Notes: a model not told the origin generated them from the sequence alone. 64,000 nt of DNA from Pseudomonas putida (GCF_022627325.1 NZ_JAETZZ010000014.1:1-64000), one strand, 5' to 3'; positions 52,305-62,631 are shown, numbered from the stretch's first letter. Numbers and translations: made by a program.

Positions 52305-54227
52305 CTAAGACGCACATTCATCGCCGCAAAAACCATCGTCCGGCAGGTAAAAACTGCCGGCCTGCAAGATCCGGTCGAGCAGCATCAAGGCGCCCAGTAC
52401 ATTGGGTCGGGCGCCCATGGGCAACCTGACGGTATCGGCTGACGTGGCATCCTTGTAGCCCGACTGCATCACCAGCAGGTGCATCTGCCGGGCGTTCAGG
52501 TAAAGGTGGTGCTGTTCGATGGCGTATGACTGGATCAAGGCCAGGGCGCCGGTGACCAGGGGTGTGGCGCTCGAGGTGCCGCCATAGTTGCTGGTGTAGT
52601 CGCGGTCGTGTTCGTTCTTGTCCTGCAGTGCGCCGTAACCCAGCGTCGCGACACTGTCGCCCCAGGCATTGAGCATGCTGTAGCGGTAGTTGTAGTTGGA
52701 GTACTGGTGCGCCTTGCCATCCCAGGAATGGCAAGCCCCCACCAGTATCGCGTCGGCGTCACCATGGTCGTTGAAATAGCGCCACTCACCAAGGTCGACA
52801 CCATAGCCCTGTGTGGTACCGGCCTTATCATCACTCTTGTAGGTGCCGTTGCACGCCGCATTGAGCACTACCGCACCGCGCTCGGTCAGCGCCTGGGTGA
52901 CATCCCACCAGGTCTTTTCATGCAACGCAGGCAAGAACGTACCCAGCGCATTGGGGTTGGCCGTCTGCCGGTTGATAGCGACGATGTCGCCAGCTCTGGT
53001 GTAAGCCAGCAGGTTTTTCAGCGTTTGTGAGTAACCGCGCGCATCGATGGCCAGGTTGTCATACAGGTACAGCTCTGCCGCATGGCAAATACCGGTCATG
53101 CCGAGGCCGTTGTCACGCGCCGACAGCACACCGACCGATGCGGTGCCATGGTCTGCATCCCTGTTGATCGATGGCGGGATCACGTTCAACTTCGGGTTGC
53201 CCCGCAAGTCTTCATGGTTGGCATGCAGGCCACCATCGGAAAAGTGCACCCGTGCACCTCTGCCCTTCACGCCAGCCGCCCAGACTTTGCGAATGTTCAG
53301 GCCGCGGTACCTGGCATCGGGTGCATCCAGGTAACGCTGCAGGGCTTCGAAGTCCGGGGTGGGCTGGGCTTCTTCGTAGGCATCGGTGCCTGCGACATAC
53401 GCCCCGCCAGTGATCAGTGTGGCAATCACAGCGGCCCCACCGAGCAACAGTAAGTTGCCGTGTTCGAGCTGAGGCGGCACGAATGCCGTGGCGTCGACGT
53501 AATCAAGGGCCTCCAGGGTCTGGATCAACGCGACGAACGTGTCGTTGAGCATGCTGTGGGGCTGCTCGATCCAGTAGTGATTGGCGAGCACTTTGAACCG
53601 CGCGTCCTCCCGTTCTTGATGGTCAAGAAACGGATGCACCTGGATCACTTGCTGCAGCCCCGGCCAGTACCTTGCCAGTACCGACCTGGCATCGGGCTGC
53701 AGGTCAGCCATGAGCCGGGCGTAGCCTCCTTCGGCGAACACCAGCACCAGCGCGGGGTAACGCTGGCCTTCGGGGCGATACGGGAATGCGCTCGCGGCCC
53801 GCACCGATCGCTTGCGCCGCGTGGAGGTGGACGATAACGGCACGCTGTCCAGAATGCCCCGGGTCAGTTCACCCGGGCTGATGTCGATGGCCAGCGGTGC
53901 TGGGCGCCAGGTGGCGTCCGCTTCGGCGGGCAGGTTCAGCGCGAGGATTTCGCTGTCCATCAGCGTCACCTGCGGCCTGATCCTGTAGCTGCCCGCCAGC
54001 GCCTCGCAGCTCAGCACGGCCGGGCAACCATGGTGGGCGACCTGCCCGCTACTGACCTGTGAAGCCACCGTAGCGCCATCCAGGTGGACCACACCTTCGC
54101 CTGCAATGCGCTCCAGCAGGTAGTGAATCGACTTGACCTTGTGCAGGTCGTCGCCGCTGCAACGCACATGGAAATGCCCATCGAAGGTGAAGTTGCGGTA
54201 GTACACGAAATCCAGATTCAAACGCAT
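52305..54227 (-). CDS. subtilisin-like serine protease with internal membrane segment
   Basis: This 640-residue S8-family peptidase has the catalytic triad Asp331 (VHFSDGG), His360 (DADHGTASV) and Ser552 (GGTSSATP). It has no signal peptide. The first 250 residues (beginning MRLNLDFVYYRNFTFDGHFHV) form a region of unknown fold with several cysteines. A hydrophobic helix follows (about 258-280, LLLLGGAAVIATLITGGAY), so the protease domain is separated from the N-terminal part by a likely membrane anchor. The C-terminus ends in a short Cys-containing tail (DGFCGDECAS). The start follows AAGGAAG. Substrate and partners are unknown; no pro-peptide inhibitor is evident. Confidence 0.87.
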   Translation of the reverse strand: MRLNLDFVYYRNFTFDGHFHVRCSGDDLHKVKSIHYLLERIAGEGVVHLDGATVASQVSSGQVAHHGCPAVLSCEALAGSYRIRPQVTLMDSEILALNLPAEADATWRPAPLAIDISPGELTRGILDSVPLSSTSTRRKRSVRAASAFPYRPEGQRYPALVLVFAEGGYARLMADLQPDARSVLARYWPGLQQVIQVHPFLDHQEREDARFKVLANHYWIEQPHSMLNDTFVALIQTLEALDYVDATAFVPPQLEHGNLLLLGGAAVIATLITGGAYVAGTDAYEEAQPTPDFEALQRYLDAPDARYRGLNIRKVWAAGVKGRGARVHFSDGGLHANHEDLRGNPKLNVIPPSINRDADHGTASVGVLSARDNGLGMTGICHAAELYLYDNLAIDARGYSQTLKNLLAYTRAGDIVAINRQTANPNALGTFLPALHEKTWWDVTQALTERGAVVLNAACNGTYKSDDKAGTTQGYGVDLGEWRYFNDHGDADAILVGACHSWDGKAHQYSNYNYRYSMLNAWGDSVATLGYGALQDKNEHDRDYTSNYGGTSSATPLVTGALALIQSYAIEQHHLYLNARQMHLLVMQSGYKDATSADTVRLPMGARPNVLGALMLLDRILQAGSFYLPDDGFCGDECAS

Positions 54228-54395
54228 CTCGTCTTCCTTTCGTCTCGACTGGCCCGGCGATCGCGGGCGGGGGCGAAGCCTTGCAAGTGGTACCGTTCGA
54301 GCACAGACAGAAGCAGTTCCGGTGGTGCTGCCAAAGCGTGCGAAACGGTGGACTACACTTGCCCGGCACACGCAGTGACAACCGACGAGGTACTG

Positions 54396-55412
54396 ATGAG
54401 GAAAATCCCAACGCTGCTGGCCGCCCTGCTGCTTACCGCGGGGCTGGCCAGCACCGACAGCGCGGCATCAGCTGAACAACGCACCCCTATCCGCTTTGGC
54501 GCCATCAACTGGGAAAGCGGCGCCCTGACCACCGCGATCCTGCGCCGGATCGTCGAGGACGGGTATGGCTACCCCACCGAGACCCTCCCCGGCAGCACCG
54601 TCGGCATGGAAATCTCATTGGCGCGCAATGACCTGCAGGTCATCGCCGAGGAATGGGCCGGCCGCAGCCCGGCGTGGGTCAAGGCCGAGCAGGCCGGCCA
54701 GGTGTTCGCCTTGGGCGACACGGTGAAAAACGCTGTAGAAGGCTGGTGGGTACCGGCCTACGTGATCAAAGGCGACCCGGATCGTGGCCTGGAGGCGCTG
54801 GCGCCAGACCTGCGCACGGTCGACGACCTCAAGCGCTACCCGCAGGTGTTCAGCGACCCCGAAGCGCCAGGCAAGGGCCGCTTCCTCAACAGCCCCAGCG
54901 GCTGGACGTCCGAGATCGTCAATAGCCAGAAGCTCAAGGCCTATGGCCTCGACAGTCTGTACAACAACTTTCGCAGTGGCACGGGGGCCGCACTGGATGC
55001 GGAAGTCGACTCGGCCATCCGCCGCAATAAGCCGGTACTGTTCTACTACTGGAGCCCAACACCGCTGATCGGCCGTCACGACCTGGTGCGCCTGCAGGAG
55101 CCGCCCTTCGATGCCCAAGCCTGGGCAACCCTCACCGACCCGAACAACCCGAACCCACGGGGCAGCGAGTCGCTGCCGGCGAAGCTGTCGATCGGTGTGT
55201 CCAAAGCGTTCAGGGAGAGCTACCCGGAGCTGGTTGCCGTGTTCGAAAAGGTCGAGCTGCCGATCGATCGCCTGAACAAGGCACTTGCTGAAATGAGCGA
55301 AAAACGCCTGGCGCCGGAAGAGGCGGCAAAGGCGTTCATGCGCACCTACCCAGACGTATGGAAGGCCTGGTTGCCCGCCGATGTGGCGGCCAAAGTCCAG
55401 GCGCAGTTGTGA
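54396..55412 (+). CDS. glycine betaine/choline-type ABC substrate-binding protein
   Basis: This 338-residue periplasmic protein has a signal peptide (residues 1-27) and an OpuAC-type fold: WESGALTTAILRRI near residue 40, the PSGWTSEIVNSQKLKAYG segment and FYYWSPTPLIGRHDLVRL. The ligand is likely a quaternary amine or related solute. No ATPase or permease genes are adjacent, so it is an orphan binding protein. The start ATG 54396 is preceded by GAGG. Confidence 0.85.
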   Translation: MRKIPTLLAALLLTAGLASTDSAASAEQRTPIRFGAINWESGALTTAILRRIVEDGYGYPTETLPGSTVGMEISLARNDLQVIAEEWAGRSPAWVKAEQAGQVFALGDTVKNAVEGWWVPAYVIKGDPDRGLEALAPDLRTVDDLKRYPQVFSDPEAPGKGRFLNSPSGWTSEIVNSQKLKAYGLDSLYNNFRSGTGAALDAEVDSAIRRNKPVLFYYWSPTPLIGRHDLVRLQEPPFDAQAWATLTDPNNPNPRGSESLPAKLSIGVSKAFRESYPELVAVFEKVELPIDRLNKALAEMSEKRLAPEEAAKAFMRTYPDVWKAWLPADVAAKVQAQL

Positions 55413-55457
55413 CCAACGCGGTACATTGTCGGCTCTTACCGGAAAAGGACGCACAGC

Positions 55458-56081
55458 ATGCTACGGATATTGGGCAGGGATTCTTCCATCAACGTGCGCA
55501 AGGTCCTCTGGGCCTGCATCGAGTTCGATGTTCCCTTCGAGCGCGAAGACTGGGGCGCAGGCTTTCAGCCCACGGACACGCCCGCGTTCCTGGCCCTGAA
55601 CCCCAACGCCATGGTCCCGGTGATTCAGGACGGCGACTTCACGCTGTGGGAATCCAACACCATCATCCGCTACCTGGCCACGCGCTATGGCGATGCGCCG
55701 GTGTACCCCACCGAAGCCACGGCCAGGGCCAGGGTCGATCAATGGATCGACTGGCAGGCCTCGGACCTGAACCGCTCGTGGAGCTATGCCTTCATGTCGC
55801 TGGTGCGCCACTCACCGGCGCACCAGGACGCCCAGGCGCTGGCCGCCGGCTGCGCAGACTGGTCGCGCCATATGCGAATCCTCGAGCAGCAGTTGGCCAC
55901 GACCGGTGCTTATGTAGCCGGTGACCGCTTTACGCTGGCCGATATCCCCATCGGGCTTTCGGTCAATCGCTGGTTCGAAACACCCTTGGAGCACCCGCAC
56001 CTGCCAGCGGTGCGTGATTACTATCAGCGCCTGAGCGAGCATCCAGGCTTCCTGGCCCATGGCCGCAACGGAATGGCGTAG
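55458..56081 (+). CDS. glutathione S-transferase family protein
   Basis: This 207-residue GST has an N-terminal thioredoxin-like domain (GRDSSINVRKVLWACIEFD; NPNAMVPVIQDGDF; ESNTIIRYLA) and a C-terminal helical domain (GDRFTLADIPIGLSVNRWF). The Ser in SSINVRK is probably the catalytic residue of a beta/theta-like class. It ends near the convergent TonB receptor pseudogene. Confidence 0.9.
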   Translation: MLRILGRDSSINVRKVLWACIEFDVPFEREDWGAGFQPTDTPAFLALNPNAMVPVIQDGDFTLWESNTIIRYLATRYGDAPVYPTEATARARVDQWIDWQASDLNRSWSYAFMSLVRHSPAHQDAQALAAGCADWSRHMRILEQQLATTGAYVAGDRFTLADIPIGLSVNRWFETPLEHPHLPAVRDYYQRLSEHPGFLAHGRNGMA

Positions 56082-56127
56082 CGGGGCCGTCGCGTGCGGG
56101 TGGGTGGGGTTGGCTGCAGCGCCGGCC

Positions 56128-58523
56128 CTAGAACCCAACCGTTGCCGACAGCAGCCAGGTACGCGGCGTAGACAGCGTCAGCCCTGGCTCGCTGTCATCT
56201 GACGCCCCGGCAGAGGCCCAGTAGCGCTCGTTCAGCACGTTCTCCACATTGGCGCGCAAGGTGACCTGGGTTGCGTCGACCCTGAAGGCATACCGCGCGC
56301 CAAGGTCCAGGCGCTCCCAGCCATCGATCTGCTTGCTGTTGTTCTGGTCCAGGTACTGGGAGCTCGAGTGGATGCCCCGTGCGGTGAAGGTCAGCCCGGC
56401 CAGCCCGGGCACATCCCATTCGGCGCCGAGGTTGACGTTGTACGCCGGGGTTGCCGGTGCGCGGTTGCCGTCGTAGGCGCCGCCAATAGTGTCAGTCAGC
56501 TCGCTGTCGATATACATCACTCCGCCCAGCAGGCGAACGCCCGTCAGCGGCTCGCCGAATACGCTGAGCTCGATGCCACGGTTGTCGCGCTTGCCATTGG
56601 GGCCGAACACGCGTGAACCGGCATTGGTCTCGTAGGCGGGCTGGCGAATGCGGAAGGCGCTGGCGGTAAAGGCGACATGGCCCAGGTCGTACTTGGCGCC
56701 GAGCTCCACTTGGCGGCTGGTGAACGGCGGGAAGATCTGGTCCTCGTTGACCGCAGTCGACGGTGCGATCTTGCCTTGGCTCAATCCCTCCATGTAGTTG
56801 GCGTAGAGCGAGAGCTGGTCGGTGACCTTGAGCAGCACACCGCCCGAGGGCGAGACCTTTTCCTCGTCGTAGGCGGTGTCGCCCTTGACGCCATCGCTCC
56901 AGTCATCGACCTGAACGCGCTGCCAGCGGGCCCCCAGCGTCAGCAGCAGGCGGTCGTCGAAAAAGCCGAGCGTATCGGCCAGCGCCAAGCCGGTGAAGCG
57001 GTTTTCGGTGTAGACCATGGCATCGATCCGCGTCGGCGTGGTTGGGCTGGGTGTCGCGACCGGGTCGTAGAGGTTGCTGGGCGCCGAGGCATAGCGCGCA
57101 CCACCGTTTTCGAAGTCCATATAGAAGTAGGTGGCAGCCAGGTTCAGCTCATGGCTGACCGGCCCGGTATGGAACCAGTTGCGCAGGCCGGCCATGGCGG
57201 TGCGCACGGTTTCATCACGGGAGAAATCCCGTGGCTGAACGTTGAAATCACCCGCATCGTTGATGATCGAAACGTTGTGCCGCAGAAAGTCATGGTTGCT
57301 CTTGCGGGCACCGACCGCGCCGTAGGCCAACAACGCATCGCTGATATCGTACTCGGCATTGAGCGCACCAAAGGTATCGTTGGTGCGCGCCTGACTCCAG
57401 GCCTGGGCGTAGTTGTGGCGCACCTGGTCGGCGTTCGGCACCTTGGCATTGGCACCGATCAGTACCCGTTCCTGGGGGGCGTCGGTGTCACGCTCGGTAT
57501 GGCCGAGGTCAGCCGAGAGGCGCAAGCGCTCACCCCGAAAGTCCAGGCCCAGCACGGCCATCTCGCGTTCCACACGCTGGTGGTCCCATTCGGTGTCGCC
57601 GGACTGCTTCACCCCGTTGAAGCGCAGGCCGAACGAGTCGCCCTCGCCAAAGCGCGCCCGATATCCACCGCACCACCCACCTGGCTATCGGAGGCGTAGC
57701 TGCCGGTGAACTCGGTGAGCGGTGTATCCCCCGCGCGCTTGGGCACCACATTGATACCGCCGCCCACGCTGCCCCGGGGCGATATGCCATTGATCAGCTG
57801 GCTGGGCCCTTTGATGATGTCGACCCGGTCGGCCATCTCCATGTCGATCGAGTAGGTCGGCAGGATGCCGTACAGGCCGTTATAGGCGACATCGCTGTTG
57901 AACAGGCTGAAACCGCGGATGGTGAATTGCTCGAAACGCCCACCCGCCGGGTTGGTTGCCCGCACCGATGGGTCGCTGGCGACCAGGTCGCCCAACGTCC
58001 GGGCCTGTTGGTTCTTGACCAGGTCGCTGGTGTAGGTGGTCATGCTGAACGGCGTGTCCATGAAATCGCGCGCGCCGAGCATGCCTTGCGCGCCCTGCCG
58101 GGCGACCTGGCCGCCGGCGTAAGGCTGGGCTTGGCTACCCGCTGCAGGGCCGCCAACGATGTTGGTCGGGGCGATCTCCATTGCCTTGGCGCTTTGCGCT
58201 GCAGGCACCAGGGTGAAGGCCCCCTCGCCCACTTGCTGCCATTGCAGGCCGCTGCCCTGGAGCAGCTGCATGAAACCTTCGGCTACGCTGTAGCGGCCGG
58301 ACAACCCGGCACTTTGCCGGCCCTGGAGCAGTGCCGGGTCGAGCGAAAGGCTGACCCCAGCCTGCTCGGCGAACCGCGTCAGCGCCGCGCCCAGGCTGCC
58401 GGCAGGCACCTGATAGGCACGCCTGGCAACATCATCGGCAAAGGTGGGTGAACTCAACAACAGGCTCAGGGTGAAACCCAGGTGCATCCAGGGACGTGGG
58501 CGGCAAGGCTGTACTGCAGGCAT
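56128..58523 (-). pseudogene. STN-type TonB-dependent receptor, broken by a 1-bp frameshift
   Basis: The gene encodes a siderophore receptor of about 798 residues if one base is restored. The first part (58523 to 57609) carries a signal peptide, the STN domain (VPAGSLGAALTRFAEQAGVS...) and the plug; the second (from 57612 to 56128, or earlier in that frame) carries the barrel and the terminal TVGF. The break lies at about 57651-57657: restoring GGGCGCCGC for GGGCGCGC rejoins the sequence as DIGR-RFGEGDSFGLRFNG. An STN domain and the adjoining FecR and sigma genes show a cell-surface signalling receptor. It could be a real mutation or an error. Confidence 0.85.
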
Positions 58524-58587
58524 TGAATGAAGCTCCCGTTATTTTTTCTACTGCTAATGACCGGCGAGTGGAAAAAAGGGGACAGCC

Positions 58588-59532
58588 TTACGCGCGTTTT
58601 TCTCGCGCCGTCAGCGTGACCCAATAACGGGTGCGCGCATGCACCTCCAGCGGCAGGCTGGCCGCCAGCAGTGACAGCGCGCGGTCCGTGTCGTCGAGGC
58701 GGAAGGTGCCGGTGACACGCAGCGTGTCCAGCGCCGCTGCCCAGCGCAAAACACCGGGGCGGTACCTGCGCAATTCACGCAACAAGTCGCCCAATGGCCG
58801 ATCGTCCAGCTTCAGCACCCCGTCGCGCCAGCCCAGCAGCCAATCATCCAGTTCGCTTACCGCGCCGACGCTGGCGGCCTGCAGGCTGGCCTGCTGCCCC
58901 GCCTGCAACGCCACGGCCGTGCCGCGCAGTGGTTGCAGCGTGGCGGTGCCGTTGAGTACAGAAACCCGACACGACTGATCGAACAGACGAACACAGGCCT
59001 CGCCTGCGTTGACCGCTACCTGGCCAAACGGTACCTGCACGGCCATGCTCACGCCTTGGGGGGTTTTGATAGCCACCTCACCGCGGACCAGCGTCAGCCG
59101 TCGCGCTGCCAGGTCAATGTTGACGGCACTGTCGGTGTTCAGCTGCAAGACCGTGCCATCGCCCAGCACCCGTCGACTGCGCGCCCCCACAGCGGTATGC
59201 ACATCGGCGGTCCACGCATCCAGGGGTACCTGCCGACCAAGCAGCCAGGCGGCGGGAACCAGCGCGGCCACCCCCAACGCTTGCTTGAGCAGGGCACGAC
59301 GCTCTGCGTCCGGGCGGTCGAGCGTGGCCAGCGCCAGCTCTCCGGGCAGTTGGGCGAAGCGTTGGCGCAGCAGCTGCGCCTTCTGCCAGGCCTGCTCATG
59401 CAGGGTGTTGCTGGCGCGCCACTGCGCCAGGCGCTGCAGCTCACCTTCACTGGCCTTGCCTGACTCCAACAGTGCCAGCCAGCGCGCCGCCGTGCGTACG
59501 ACTTCGCGGGCTTGGGCGGAAGGTTCGGCCAT
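58588..59532 (-). CDS. FecR-family anti-sigma factor
   Basis: This 314-residue protein has the cytoplasmic sigma-binding helices (VVRTAARWLALLESG, then RLAQWRASNTLHEQAW), one membrane helix (about 88-104) and the FecR periplasmic domain (LGDGTVLQLNTDSAVNID, LVRGEVAIKTPQ). It lies between the ECF sigma gene and the STN receptor, the order of FecIRA-type systems. Its ATG overlaps the sigma stop (TAATG). It passes the receptor signal to the sigma factor. Confidence 0.92.
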   Translation of the reverse strand: MAEPSAQAREVVRTAARWLALLESGKASEGELQRLAQWRASNTLHEQAWQKAQLLRQRFAQLPGELALATLDRPDAERRALLKQALGVAALVPAAWLLGRQVPLDAWTADVHTAVGARSRRVLGDGTVLQLNTDSAVNIDLAARRLTLVRGEVAIKTPQGVSMAVQVPFGQVAVNAGEACVRLFDQSCRVSVLNGTATLQPLRGTAVALQAGQQASLQAASVGAVSELDDWLLGWRDGVLKLDDRPLGDLLRELRRYRPGVLRWAAALDTLRVTGTFRLDDTDRALSLLAASLPLEVHARTRYWVTLTAREKRA

Positions 59533-60041
59533 TACAGGTCCACCAGCAGGCAGTGCTCATAGGCCTGCGCCATGTAGCGTTTGACCGTGCGCTCGGATAC
59601 CCCAAGGCGTTGCGCAATGTCGCTGTAGCCCAGGCCTTCCAGCTGGCTCCAGAGAAAGGCCTTGCGCACCGGCGCGTTGAGGCCGTCGAGCAGCTCATCC
59701 AGCGCTTGCAGGGTTTCGAGCAAGATCCAGCGTTGTTCCGGCGATGGCAGGCACTGCTCGGGCAATCGTGCCAGCGCGTCCAGGTAGGCTTGCTCCAGGC
59801 TGCGGCGCTTGTGGAAATTGCTCAACAGGCGCCTGCCGACGGTCAACAGGTAGGCGCGCGGTTCGCGGATTTCGGCCAGCGGCTGGGCACTGGCCAGCAC
59901 TTTCAGAAAAGTGTCCTGGCTCAGGTCGGCCGCATCCCAGGCGTTGCTCAGGCGCCGGCGCAGCCAGGCTTCCAGCCAGCCACGGTGCTCGCGGTACAGG
60001 GCAGGCAAGCTGTGCTCCGGGGGCGTCGCGGCGTCAGTCAT
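59532..60041 (-). CDS. FecI-type ECF sigma factor
   Basis: This 169-residue sigma factor has region 2 (LYREHRGWLEAWLRRRLSNAWDAADLSQDTFLKVL) and region 4 (LEGLGYSDIAQRLGVSERTVKRYMAQAYEHCL), as in iron-starvation sigma factors. With FecR and the STN receptor it forms a cell-surface signalling module. The upstream palindrome may be a Fur operator. With the receptor frameshifted, its induction by substrate is presumably lost. Confidence 0.93.
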   Translation of the reverse strand: MTDAATPPEHSLPALYREHRGWLEAWLRRRLSNAWDAADLSQDTFLKVLASAQPLAEIREPRAYLLTVGRRLLSNFHKRRSLEQAYLDALARLPEQCLPSPEQRWILLETLQALDELLDGLNAPVRKAFLWSQLEGLGYSDIAQRLGVSERTVKRYMAQAYEHCLLVDL

Positions 60042-60063
60042 GGGGAAGGCCCTGCAGTGGCGT

Positions 60064-60083
60064 AAATAGAAGTGATTCTATTT
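60064..60083. promoter_or_regulatory. palindromic operator before the ECF sigma gene (Fur-like)
   Basis: aaatagaa-gtga-ttctattt is a perfect 8-bp inverted repeat 22 bp upstream of the sigma start. The AT-rich composition is like Fur sites, but its spacing differs from the standard 7-1-7 box. Confidence 0.5.
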
Positions 60084-60195
60084 TACGTTGCGGTGCAGAT
60101 CCAAGGGGTTTGTGCGTACAGGACCGTAAGGACGCCGGTGAATGTGCTTTTCAGCGAATGGAAGTGCAATTGGACAGCTGCGAGTCATAGGGGCC

Positions 60196-60816
60196 TCAAC
60201 CCCGCATGCCGGCAAGCAGCATGGCCATGAAAGCGCGCACTTGCGTGCGGTGCGCAGGCATGTCCGGCGTCTCACTGCTGCACAGGCGCAGCAGTTGCAA
60301 GTGCCCATAGTCGTTGATCAGAAACGCCGCATAGCCAACATCCAGGTCGGCCCGCAGCTTGCCACTGTCGCATAAGTCCTGCAGCAGGTGCTTGAGCTCC
60401 TCGACCAAGGCGTCGTTGACCCGCTTGTACGCGGCGGGCAAGGCTTGCTGGCCACCGCCCAGCAGCGGCAGCAAGGGCGGCAGGATCTCGCGCCACAGCG
60501 GCGCGGGCAGCACCGCGAAAGCGTAGTCGGTAAGGTGCTCCTCGTAACAGCACAAGGCATCCAGCGCATCGTCGAACTCAGGCAGACGGCGACGCGCCTG
60601 GGTAACGGCGCGGTGGTCCGCCTCGCGCAGTTTTTCCAGCAGGATCTCCTGTTTGCTGCCGAAATAGGCGAATACCGTGGGCACAGACACCGCCGCCAAG
60701 CGCGCGATCTGCTCCATGGTGGTGCTCTGATAGCCCTGCACCTCGAACAGGCCCAGCGCCGTACGGCTGATCGTCTCCCGGCGCATGGCCTTCTGCTGTT
60801 CGCGTAATCCGCTCAC
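60196..60816 (-). CDS. TetR-family transcriptional regulator
   Basis: This 206-residue repressor has the helix-turn-helix TMEQIARLAAVSVPTVFAYFGSKQEIL and a ligand domain. The GTG start (60816) follows GAAGGTAG. It is divergent from the amidohydrolase-MFS pair across 132 bp of AT-rich DNA and probably represses that operon. Confidence 0.9.
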   Translation of the reverse strand: MSGLREQQKAMRRETISRTALGLFEVQGYQSTTMEQIARLAAVSVPTVFAYFGSKQEILLEKLREADHRAVTQARRRLPEFDDALDALCCYEEHLTDYAFAVLPAPLWREILPPLLPLLGGGQQALPAAYKRVNDALVEELKHLLQDLCDSGKLRADLDVGYAAFLINDYGHLQLLRLCSSETPDMPAHRTQVRAFMAMLLAGMRG

Positions 60817-60948
60817 GTCACTACCTTCATCGAACCCGATTGGTCGGGAGGGCCAGCATACAACATTGCTGAACCGAGAAAATATTTTATTGACTAAATC
60901 TTTTTATCGACGCAAAACTAGCGCGGCATTTTGACCCAGGGAGTCGCC

Positions 60949-62631
60949 ATGACCGCCGCTGCAGACCTCATCATCCATAACGCCCGTATCTACACCGTCG
61001 ACCCGCACCAGCCCTGGGCCGATGCCGTAGCCATCCAGGGTGAACGCATCCTGCGCGTGGGCGACAAGGCCAGCGTCATGGCCCATGCCGGCCCATCCAC
61101 CCGACTGCTGGATGCCGACGGCAAACTGGTACTGCCGGGCTTCGTCGAATCGCACTGGCACTTTTCCAGCACTGCATTCGCCTTCCAGGCCCTGATCAAC
61201 CACGAAGACCCGCACCAGGTGCTGGCCCTGCTTGAGCAGTATGTCCAGGCCAACCCCGCAGAAAAGGCCATCACCGGCATGGGCTGGATACAGCCGCTGA
61301 TGCCGCCCGCGATGCTGCGCCGTGAAGTGCTGGACGCCATCTGCCCGGACAAGCCGGTGTGCCTGTTGTCCACCGACTACCACACCATGTGGGTCAACAG
61401 CTTTGCCTTGCAAGCGGCGGGCATCGATCGCGACACCCCGGCGGTGGAGGAAGGTGCCAGCTGGTTCGAGAAAGACCCGGTCACCGGCGAACCCACTGGC
61501 ATCATCATCGACTGCGCGGCTTACTCGCTGCTGATGCAACGCCTTAGCGAGGCCGGCTATCTGCCGACAGGGATCGACCTGTACCTGCGTTCGATCCCGT
61601 TCTGGCAGGAGAAGCTGGTGGCTGCCGGCATCACTACGGTGTTCGACGCAGGCTTTCTCGACCCCAGCGGCGACCAGGCGCTGCTGTACGAGACCCTGCA
61701 GCAACTGGAACGCGAGGCACGCCTGAAACTGCGTGTGGTGGGCAGCTACATCAACATGGGCACCGAGCCCGACCCGGTGGCCCAGCTACAGGCTCTGTGC
61801 CAGCGCTACGACTCGCCGCTGGTCAAGGCGCAGACCCTCAAGCTGATGCTCGACGGCACCGAGCTGAACCACACCGCATTTTTGCTCGAACCCTACTGCG
61901 ACAAACCCCACAGCTGTGGCTCGACCACCATGCCGGAGGCGGTGTTCGAAGAGCATGTACGCAACGCTGACGCCAACGGTATCGACGTGATGGTGCACGC
62001 GGTGGGGGACGCAGCGGTGCGCATGGCCCTGGACGTGTTCGAACGCACCTTCGCCAGCAACCCACCACGCGACCGACGCCATGTGATCACCCACGCCTTC
62101 CTCACCCACCCCGACGACATCCCGCGCTTCCGCCGCATTGGCGTCATAGCCAACACCCAGCTGCAATGGGGTGTGGTCGATGCCTATGCCGAGGCGATAC
62201 AACAGTCGTACGGGTTCGAGCGTTGGGCCTCGATGTACAAGTTCCGTACCTTCATCGACCAGGGTGTGACGGTGTCCATCGGCATGGACGGTTTGGTATG
62301 CCAGTGCCGCTGCCAGCACAAACCGGTGGAGCACATCGAGTCGGGCCACACCCGTCAGCTCAGTGGCGAGCCCGGTGCGCCAGTGATGCCCGATGCCAAC
62401 GAGCGCCTGAGCATTCCCCAGCTGATCGCCGCCTACACCCTCAACGGTGCCTACCAGCTGGGCCTGGAAAAAGAGATTGGCTCGATTACGGTGGGCAAAC
62501 GGGCAGACATCATCATCATGGAACAGGACCTGTTCGAGCTGGACCGCTACCAGATCGGCAAAACCGATGTCGCCCTGACCTTGATGAACGGCCGTATCAC
62601 CCACGACGCAGGCACCCTCCAGCACGCCTGA
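60949..62631 (+). CDS. YtcJ-type amidohydrolase with Cys-rich insertion
   Basis: This 560-residue metal-dependent amidohydrolase has His69 and His71 in FVESHWHFS, further His in MVHAVGDAA and ITHAFLTHP, and an Asp447 in SIGMDG, the order seen in YtcJ-like enzymes. Right after the Asp is CQCRC (Cys451, 453, 455), unusual at this place. The substrate is unknown (an imidazole, hydantoin or N-acyl compound is possible). The start ATG 60949 follows GGGAG. The MFS gene 54 bp downstream is probably co-transcribed. Confidence 0.88.
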   Translation: MTAAADLIIHNARIYTVDPHQPWADAVAIQGERILRVGDKASVMAHAGPSTRLLDADGKLVLPGFVESHWHFSSTAFAFQALINHEDPHQVLALLEQYVQANPAEKAITGMGWIQPLMPPAMLRREVLDAICPDKPVCLLSTDYHTMWVNSFALQAAGIDRDTPAVEEGASWFEKDPVTGEPTGIIIDCAAYSLLMQRLSEAGYLPTGIDLYLRSIPFWQEKLVAAGITTVFDAGFLDPSGDQALLYETLQQLEREARLKLRVVGSYINMGTEPDPVAQLQALCQRYDSPLVKAQTLKLMLDGTELNHTAFLLEPYCDKPHSCGSTTMPEAVFEEHVRNADANGIDVMVHAVGDAAVRMALDVFERTFASNPPRDRRHVITHAFLTHPDDIPRFRRIGVIANTQLQWGVVDAYAEAIQQSYGFERWASMYKFRTFIDQGVTVSIGMDGLVCQCRCQHKPVEHIESGHTRQLSGEPGAPVMPDANERLSIPQLIAAYTLNGAYQLGLEKEIGSITVGKRADIIIMEQDLFELDRYQIGKTDVALTLMNGRITHDAGTLQHA

